From: Nitrospirota bacterium
Lineage (GTDB): Bacteria > Nitrospirota > CAKKRA01 > 9FT-COMBO-42-15
NCBI GenBank assembly: GCA_023248415.1
Contig: JAHFEP010000111.1
Location: 1 to 9,007 of the forward strand
Reading direction: 5' to 3'
DNA: 9,007 nt
A program made the translations under genes and the position numbers. Positions 5,112-9,007 of this stretch are shown one piece after another. Below the pieces are notes generated by a model. It saw only the letters and a program-made list of their open reading frames with translations, made no database searches and was not told the DNA's origin. How positions within the stretch are numbered: the stretch's first letter is position 1; each line of letters begins with the position of its first letter.

Positions 5112-5140
5112 ATTATAGCACTGTTTTAAGACTGTAACAA
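5112..5140 (-). promoter_or_regulatory. Sigma-70 promoter of the flavoprotein operon
   Basis: On the minus strand TTGTTA (5140-5135), a 17-bp spacer and a perfect TATAAT (5117-5112) precede the ATG at 5104 by 7 nt. The predicted start is at or next to the A of the ATG. It allows this operon to be transcribed separately from the redox operon ending at 5165. No terminator was seen in the 60-nt gap, so read-through from upstream is also possible. Confidence 0.6.
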
Positions 5141-5164
5141 CTGGTTAAAAAGGCAAAGTTCTTA

Positions 5165-5887
5165 TTAAATAACAGTAGATTTCGGGAAGACTATACTCTT
5201 TATCTTTTCTATAACCTCTTCAATTCCAAGCCTATTTATTACTGCGCCTAATTTTCTCTTTTTTGATTTATCTGCCTTAAAAAGGCCTGCGCAAAGCTGG
5301 AATATATTAAAGGCTTCGCTATCCTTTGTCAATTCATTCAGGGTATACGCAAGCTGAGGATGCCTGCCAATCATGCCGCCTGCCATCACACGCACACCCT
5401 GATCTTTGATAATAATAGATTCTGTCGGGCAGACCTTTGCACACTTGCCGCATTTTACGCAGAGTTCCATATTAAAAACAGGGGCGCCATTAATAATCTG
5501 CACAGCGCCCTCCTCTTCGCACACCTCTACACACTTCATGCACTCAATGCACTCTGCCTCTCCCCTTACAGGCTCTGCCTGGCCAGAGAGGCCAAAATCC
5601 TTTATCTGGGGCTGTGGACAGCAATTAGGACACCCTGCTATTGCCATTGTAAAAAATTGATGCTTTTTAACAGGGCCTTCAGATGTGGAAATAATCTCCT
5701 CTTCAATACCGCTGTTATTTAAATTTTCCATTAGCCTTTCAGCAAGTGTTTTAACATCAATTACAGCATTACGACATCCCTTGACACCTGCCTTGCAGAC
5801 CCTCAGCTCAGAAATGCCGTTCTTCCCTGAGATTATATACGGGTCCTGCGGGGCAATTACTGTATTTTTATCAACAACATCTTTCAT
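5165..5887 (-). CDS. Siroheme/Fe-S sulfite-nitrite reductase-like protein with two [4Fe-4S] ferredoxin sites
   Basis: This 240-aa protein joins a siroheme-[4Fe-4S] half-domain to a bacterial-type ferredoxin. C31-x6-C38 (CKAGVKGC) and C86-x3-C90 (GCPNCCPQPQIKDFG) correspond to the cluster cysteines that bridge siroheme in sulfite/nitrite reductases. C113/116/119/123 and C143/146/149/153 are two complete CxxCxxCxxxC ferredoxin sites, followed by an ~80-residue tail. It is far shorter than assimilatory enzymes and resembles AsrC or small Dsr-like proteins that may reduce sulfite, nitrite or another small molecule, or only transfer electrons. The first pair spacing (x6 rather than the usual x5) is a mild departure. 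It starts 3 nt after the DUF1858 gene stop. The ATG at 5887 has GGGG about seven bases ahead. Exact substrate is unknown. Confidence 0.85.
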   Translation of the reverse strand: MKDVVDKNTVIAPQDPYIISGKNGISELRVCKAGVKGCRNAVIDVKTLAERLMENLNNSGIEEEIISTSEGPVKKHQFFTMAIAGCPNCCPQPQIKDFGLSGQAEPVRGEAECIECMKCVEVCEEEGAVQIINGAPVFNMELCVKCGKCAKVCPTESIIIKDQGVRVMAGGMIGRHPQLAYTLNELTKDSEAFNIFQLCAGLFKADKSKKRKLGAVINRLGIEEVIEKIKSIVFPKSTVI

Positions 5888-5890
5888 CCT

Positions 5891-6100
5891 CTACCCCAAC
5901 TCATTAATCTCTTTTACAATCTTTTCAGGGTCAACACCGTGCATTGTGGAGCCGAATGCAATGGACTCCATCTTTATGCCGGGACAGGTAAAACAGCCCT
6001 TGCCGAAATATTTCTCAATAATCTTCTCAGCAGCAGGGCTGGACTTTACCACATCGCCTATAACACTATCTTTTGTAAATTTTGTCTTTGTCTCTGACAT
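5891..6100 (-). CDS. DUF1858 redox-disulfide domain protein
   Basis: This 69-aa protein consists of the DUF1858 domain, often described as the hybrid-cluster-protein-associated redox disulfide domain. VIGDVVKSSPAAEKIIEKYFGKGCFTCPG carries the diagnostic C36-x2-C39, followed by the helix MESIAFGSTMHGVDPEKIVKEIN. A strong Shine-Dalgarno GGAGGT (6114-6109) sits eight bases before the ATG. It lies 3 nt upstream of the siroheme/Fe-S gene and behind the ScdA_N gene, whose domain has a similar small helical build. The CxxC may form a redox disulfide or bind a metal. In other genomes such domains accompany hybrid cluster protein and nitrosative-stress genes (family knowledge); no hybrid cluster gene is in this window. 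Confidence 0.9.
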   Translation of the reverse strand: MSETKTKFTKDSVIGDVVKSSPAAEKIIEKYFGKGCFTCPGIKMESIAFGSTMHGVDPEKIVKEINELG

Positions 6101-6162
6101 TATTAATTACCTCCAATCAAAAAAATACTTTTGTAAAATACCGCTGTCATATTTATCGGCAG

Positions 6163-6183
6163 GGGCGGGGCGATGCCTCGCCT
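6163..6183. repeat. Short GC-rich palindrome after the ScdA_N gene
   Basis: GGCGGGGC (6164-6171) and GCCTCGCC (6175-6182) pair around GAT with one G-T wobble on the plus strand (A-C mismatch on the transcribed strand). It touches the stop codon of the ScdA_N gene (6184-6186) and is far richer in GC than its neighbours. It looks like a small REP-like palindrome inserted in the operon gap, or an mRNA-stabilising hairpin. Confidence 0.4.
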
Positions 6184-6369
6184 CTACATTGCTGCTTTGT
6201 TCAGCGCCTCCATAATGGCATTTAAGTCTACTTTGTCTCTTGCACACCCCTTTTCAATGCTTACCTCCCCGCCGCAGCATGAGTCTATCTTAAAATCAGC
6301 AAATACCTTTATGGTCTTTGGAAATTTTTTGATTACATCATTTATCTTCATGTCCTTTGTTATCTTCAT
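6184..6369 (-). CDS. ScdA_N/DUF542 domain protein (Ric N-terminal-like)
   Basis: This 61-aa protein matches the N-terminal domain of the Ric/ScdA/YtfE family that repairs iron-sulfur centres after nitrosative or oxidative damage. MKINDVIKKFPKTIKVFADFKIDSCCGG contains the hallmark double cysteine C31-C32 with GG, and C42 follows in EKGCA. The diiron hemerythrin domain of full-length Ric is absent, so it is a stand-alone domain, common in anaerobes. The frame is open to an ATG at 6414, but that would overlap the upstream membrane-protein gene by 40 nt and add residues unlike the family. The ATG at 6369 starts at the domain, 5 nt after that gene stops, so it is preferred despite a weak Shine-Dalgarno. 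Role in Fe-S repair or NO handling is inferred from the family. Confidence 0.85.
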   Translation of the reverse strand: MKITKDMKINDVIKKFPKTIKVFADFKIDSCCGGEVSIEKGCARDKVDLNAIMEALNKAAM

Positions 6370-6374
6370 GGTCT

Positions 6375-6788
6375 CTACGCTGTCTCCTTTGCCTTGCCAA
6401 AGATGGTCATCCACATATTAAATACAAACATATAACACGCAGCAGCTTCTATTAATGCAAACAAAATAATAAATATCTCAGAACCGCTGCGCCCGTGCCT
6501 CTGCTGCGCCCAGAAAAAGGATAGGCCGATAAGGCCAATATTCGCAAACCAGAAGTGAAGGCTTGCCAGCATATCGCTGTATAACTGCTTTCCGCTGAAC
6601 CTCGGCAGAATGTGATAAGAGACGCCAAACATCAGCATTGATACCCATCCTAAAAGATTTATATGGGCATGGATAGGAAGATAGACACCCATCCACCTTG
6701 GCCACAGAAGCATTAAAAGACCCATTGATATGCCTGTCAACAAATAAAGAAGACTTGCCTTGATAAATCTTAGTGTAACCTGACTCAT
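6375..6788 (-). CDS. Four-helix CcoN/NorB-like membrane protein
   Basis: This 137-aa protein has four membrane segments (about 9-30, 38-61, 74-94 and 103-125) and no signal peptide. The second contains HAHINLLGWVSMLMFGVSYHILPR with H40, H42 and H59, and H78 begins the third; the pattern resembles helices of heme-copper oxidase subunit I (CcoN/NorB) and NnrS-like proteins that ligate heme or metal. At 137 residues it is a third of a real oxidase subunit, and the copper site and loaded pump helices are absent, so it is not a terminal oxidase by itself. The gene starts with a strong GGAGGT (6800-6795) six bases before the ATG at 6788 and heads the ScdA_N/DUF1858/siroheme operon. NO sensing or electron transfer are plausible but unproven. 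Confidence 0.75.
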   Translation of the reverse strand: MSQVTLRFIKASLLYLLTGISMGLLMLLWPRWMGVYLPIHAHINLLGWVSMLMFGVSYHILPRFSGKQLYSDMLASLHFWFANIGLIGLSFFWAQQRHGRSGSEIFIILFALIEAAACYMFVFNMWMTIFGKAKETA

Positions 6789-6836
6789 TCATTTACCTCC
6801 AATTCATTTATAAGTTTTACTTACTTTATAGGTATT

Positions 6837-6842
6837 AATCTA
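6837..6842 (-). promoter_or_regulatory. Candidate -10 box for the redox operon
   Basis: The minus strand reads TAGATT (4 of 6 consensus bases) and would give a start near 6830, 42 nt before the ATG at 6788. It places the FNR-like palindrome at -41.5, typical of class II activation, where no -35 is needed. TATAAA at 6830-6825 is an alternative -10 that fits the palindrome position less well. Confidence 0.4.
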
Positions 6843-6864
6843 TCAGGAAATTAAATATACGAGA

Positions 6865-6878
6865 ATGATTTAAATCAT
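6865..6878. promoter_or_regulatory. FNR/DNR-like palindromic operator
   Basis: ATGATTTAAATCAT is a perfect 14-bp palindrome. It keeps the GAT-N4-ATC core of Crp/Fnr-family sites (TTGAT-N4-ATCAA) with A/T replacing the outer T/A. It lies 77-90 bp upstream of the membrane-protein ATG. An oxygen- or NO-responsive regulator is the natural candidate; none is encoded in the window. Confidence 0.5.
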
Positions 6879-6961
6879 AAGAATATCTCAATTTTTATTG
6901 TAATTATAGCATAATTTTATATATTTCTGTAGAAATCTTTTTGGTAACCCCTTGATTTCTA

Positions 6962-6990
6962 TTGCAAGTTTAGGTTAAACAATGTATAGT
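6962..6990 (+). promoter_or_regulatory. Sigma-70 promoter of the acyltransferase-radical SAM operon
   Basis: TTGCAA (6962-6967), a 17-bp spacer and TATAGT (6985-6990) form a good promoter. The start near 6997 gives a ~30-nt leader to the ATG at 7027. The spacer holds a short inverted repeat GTTTA-GGT-TAAAC (6968-6980). Confidence 0.6.
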
Positions 6991-7026
6991 ATGAAAATTC
7001 TTAAATAGGCAAGGTCATTAAGCAGT

Positions 7027-7962
7027 ATGGCTCATACAGGAATTATCAAGAACACAACAGCAATACAAACAAGATTTTTTATACGGCTTTTAATCTATCC
7101 TTTTCTCTTCGTTACAAAGGTATTGCCTCTGCCTGTTTTGCGGGCTGCTTCAGTGCCATTCATGGGATTCTTCTTTCTCTTCTATCCTAAATGGAGGAGG
7201 ATAGCAAGCTCCAATCTGCAGCATGTGTTAGGCAAAAAGGCTTCAAGAAAAAATATCCTCAAAACAACATGGAAGATATATAAAAGTTACGGAAGATATA
7301 TTGTTGACCTTTATCATCTCACAGATGTTGACCCCCATGAGACCATAAAACTTATTACCCATGCATCAGGATATGAACATCTTAAAGAAGCGCTGGACAG
7401 GGGCAAAGGGGGAATCTTGCTTACCCTTCACATGGGGAATTGGGAATTGGGCGGCGTGATTTTATCCAAACTCGGACACACAGTCAATGTGGTATACTTC
7501 CCTGACACATCCACTCTTCTTGAAGAAGAAAGAAAGGTCTTTCGTGCAACAAAAGGGATTAATCAGATTGCGCTTGATAATACAAACCTCTCAACAATAA
7601 AGATGCTCAGGGCGCTTCAGAGAAATGAGCTTGTTGCGTTACAGGGGGATAAACTTTTTTTTGATAAAGGGATGGAGGTTCCATTCTTCGGTGCGCCAGC
7701 AAAATTTCCACGCGGACCTGTAATCCTTGCAATGGCAGCAGATGCGCCGATACTCCCTTCTTTTATATTATTTGACAAAGGAAAAGATTATCATACAATA
7801 ATTGACAAACCTATTTATATGAAGAAGACAGCAAACAGGGAAAAGGATATAGCTGCAAACCTTAAAAGGGTTGTAGAGGTCTTAGAAGGCCATATAAAGA
7901 AACATCATGACCAGTGGTACTGCTTTGACCCTTTCTGGGAAAACAGCGCAGGAGCAAAATAA
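7027..7962 (+). CDS. LpxL/HtrB-like lipid A-type acyltransferase
   Basis: This 311-aa protein is of the lysophospholipid/lipid A biosynthesis acyltransferase family, which moves a fatty acyl chain onto a lipid acceptor at the inner face of the inner membrane. A hydrophobic N-terminal anchor (about 16-54) is followed by the catalytic HMGNWE at 135-140 (H-x4-E), then a long alpha/beta region with QGDKLFFDKGMEVPFFGAPAKFPRGPVILA, the usual substrate-binding segment. Length is normal for the family. Acceptor could be lipid A, an ornithine lipid or another envelope lipid; sequence alone does not decide. The ATG at 7027 has only a distant AAGG. It is divergent from the redox operon and 2 nt upstream of the radical SAM gene, so the pair forms an operon with likely linked envelope-lipid work. 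Confidence 0.85.
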   Translation: MAHTGIIKNTTAIQTRFFIRLLIYPFLFVTKVLPLPVLRAASVPFMGFFFLFYPKWRRIASSNLQHVLGKKASRKNILKTTWKIYKSYGRYIVDLYHLTDVDPHETIKLITHASGYEHLKEALDRGKGGILLTLHMGNWELGGVILSKLGHTVNVVYFPDTSTLLEEERKVFRATKGINQIALDNTNLSTIKMLRALQRNELVALQGDKLFFDKGMEVPFFGAPAKFPRGPVILAMAADAPILPSFILFDKGKDYHTIIDKPIYMKKTANREKDIAANLKRVVEVLEGHIKKHHDQWYCFDPFWENSAGAK

Positions 7963-7964
7963 TT

Positions 7965-9007
7965 ATGCACATAAAACTCATATACCCTGACTGGGGAAAT
8001 TTTCCGTTATATTACAGACGTTATATTTCTACGCTCAGCCTGCCTACAGTAGCCGGGCTTACCCCGCCTGATATTGATGTATCATTTACAGATGAGCGCA
8101 TTGAAGAGATAGATTTTAATGATAAACCAGATTTAGTTGGCATATCCTCAATGACATGCCAGGCATACCGCGCCTATGAGATTGCAAGAATTTACAGGGA
8201 AAAGGGTGTGCCTGTTGTTCTTGGCGGTGTGCATCCATCGCTTAATCCGGAAGAGGCAATACTTCATGCAGATGCTGTTGTAATAGGCGAGGCAGAAGAG
8301 TCATGGCCAAGACTTATTGAAGACTTCAAAAATAAAAGATTAGACAAATTCTATTCCTGCCCTGACAGACCTGATTTAAAGAATCTCTGCATACCAAGAA
8401 GGAACCTGCTTGAAAATAAAGGCTACATCCCCATGGACTCTGTGCAGATATCAAGGGGATGTCCGATTAACTGTGATTTTTGCGCTGTGCCGAGCGCCTT
8501 TGGAAAGACATTCAGACAGAGGCCGATTCCTGCTATTCTTGATGAGTTAAAGAGCCTGAAAAAGCACCTCTTCTTTGTGGATGACAACATGATTTTAAAT
8601 AAAAGATATACCCTTGAATTCTTTGACGGCCTTTCAAAGCTCGGTATAAAATGGACCGGCCTTGGCCCGCTGAATCTTGTTGAGGATGAAAAATACTTTA
8701 ATGCCATGATAAAGAGCGGGGTCTGGCTTTTATATGTAGATGTCGGGCCGTGGCTTTCTGCAAATATGAGCGACAAGGGCAAACACATGACCCAGATGCA
8801 GAAATATCTCGGATACATGAAAAGGCTGAAGAACAATAATATAAAAATCATAGGCTCTTTTGTCTTTGGATTTGATTATGATGAGAAATCTGTATTTGAA
8901 AATACAGTGAACTTTGCAAAGGCAGCAGAATTTGATGAGATTGAATTCCTGATACTAACGCCATATCCAAACAGCAGGCTGCACCAGAAGCTTGAGGCAG
9001 AAAACAG
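7965..9007 (+). CDS. B12-binding-domain radical SAM protein (3' end outside window)
   Basis: 347 residues are visible and the frame is open at the window end. The N-terminal part (1-125) resembles a cobalamin-binding Rossmann domain: LVGISSMTCQAYRAYEIAR, VPVVLGGVHPSLNPEEA and ADAVVIGEAEESWPRLIEDF are its typical strands and loops. The classical DxHxxG cobalamin loop is not visible, as in many radical SAM class B proteins. C166-x3-C170-x2-C173 (RGCPINCDFC) binds the [4Fe-4S] cluster that splits SAM, followed by FFVDDN at 203-208. The usual GIES-like SAM contact is replaced by YVDVGPW (257-263). Such enzymes often methylate unreactive carbons or build lipids and cofactors; substrate unknown. 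AGGAG (7950-7954) lies 10 nt before the ATG, 2 nt after the acyltransferase stop. Confidence 0.85.
   Translation, partial: MHIKLIYPDWGNFPLYYRRYISTLSLPTVAGLTPPDIDVSFTDERIEEIDFNDKPDLVGISSMTCQAYRAYEIARIYREKGVPVVLGGVHPSLNPEEAILHADAVVIGEAEESWPRLIEDFKNKRLDKFYSCPDRPDLKNLCIPRRNLLENKGYIPMDSVQISRGCPINCDFCAVPSAFGKTFRQRPIPAILDELKSLKKHLFFVDDNMILNKRYTLEFFDGLSKLGIKWTGLGPLNLVEDEKYFNAMIKSGVWLLYVDVGPWLSANMSDKGKHMTQMQKYLGYMKRLKNNNIKIIGSFVFGFDYDEKSVFENTVNFAKAAEFDEIEFLILTPYPNSRLHQKLEAEN

Noticed and set aside
5685..6215. 176-aa plus-strand frame opposite the siroheme and DUF1858 genes
   Set aside because: It is antisense to two genes with clear motifs and has low-complexity Ser/Leu composition and no ribosome site.
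6375..6788. Truncated pseudogene of a cytochrome oxidase subunit I
   Set aside because: The gene has a strong ribosome site, four complete helices, retained histidines and a clean operon position, so it looks like an intact short family member.
6478..6792. Minus-strand frame starting at an ATG 4 nt before the CcoN-like start
   Set aside because: It lies in another frame of the membrane protein, its ATG is only 2 nt from the GGAGGT, and the protein has no coherent domain.
8423..8851. 142-aa minus-strand frame inside the radical SAM gene
   Set aside because: It is antisense to the CxxxCxxC-containing frame, with no recognisable domain.

Overview
The window looks like a chromosomal piece of an uncultured, Gram-negative, anaerobic or microaerophilic bacterium. 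The evidence is moderate GC, a lipid A-type acyltransferase, many Fe-S, zinc-ribbon and CxxC redox proteins, an enhancer-binding sigma-54 regulator, and a toxin-antitoxin pair. The domain mix (DUF1858, ScdA_N, short siroheme/ferredoxin protein, small CcoN/NorB-like membrane protein, B12-type radical SAM) recalls Nitrospirota or Desulfobacterota. That placement is an inference from family knowledge; there is no marker gene. No rRNA, tRNA, CRISPR array, transposase or phage gene was seen.

Layout. 1-171: non-coding, with a weak hairpin. 172-631 (-): hicA-hicB toxin-antitoxin pair. 751-1521 (+): metallo-beta-lactamase-fold hydrolase, divergent from hicAB, with near-consensus promoters whose -35 boxes lie back to back. 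1522-1720: convergent intergenic region with a 12-bp perfect hairpin and a ~124-bp inverted-repeat intergenic element. 1721-2402 (-): two small cysteine-motif proteins in an operon. 2403-2681: regulatory region with a good sigma-54-type promoter, an extended -10 promoter and, further upstream, two tandem 19-bp palindromic repeats. 2682-5104 (-): a tight four-gene operon encoding an iron-sulfur flavoprotein, a 48-aa LysW-like double-CxxC protein (TTG start), a stand-alone CBM48 glycogen-binding protein and a PAS/AAA+/Fis sigma-54 activator. Two of its junctions are 4-base start/stop overlaps. 5165-6788 (-): a four-gene redox operon encoding a 4-helix CcoN/NorB-like membrane protein, a ScdA_N/DUF542 protein, a DUF1858 protein and a siroheme/2x[4Fe-4S] protein. 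It is preceded by an FNR/DNR-like palindrome. 7027-9007 (+): an LpxL/HtrB-like acyltransferase followed 2 nt later by a B12-binding radical SAM protein that runs off the window.

How the genes may work together (inference). The minus-strand genes from 6788 down to 1721 read as one redox or nitrosative-stress module. The membrane heme-like protein and Fe-S/disulfide proteins appear to be under a Crp/Fnr-type regulator. The flavoprotein operon carries its own sigma-54 activator, whose PAS domain has three clustered cysteines. Directly downstream of the activator gene lies a sigma-54 promoter facing the two small cysteine-motif genes, with palindromes about 180-200 bp upstream of the predicted start, where an enhancer would be expected. 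The simplest model is that the activator switches on those two genes in response to redox state, and perhaps, through the coupled CBM48 protein, glycogen status. Two genes (751 and 5104) have promoter -10 boxes exactly 7 nt before the ATG and no Shine-Dalgarno, suggesting leaderless transcripts.
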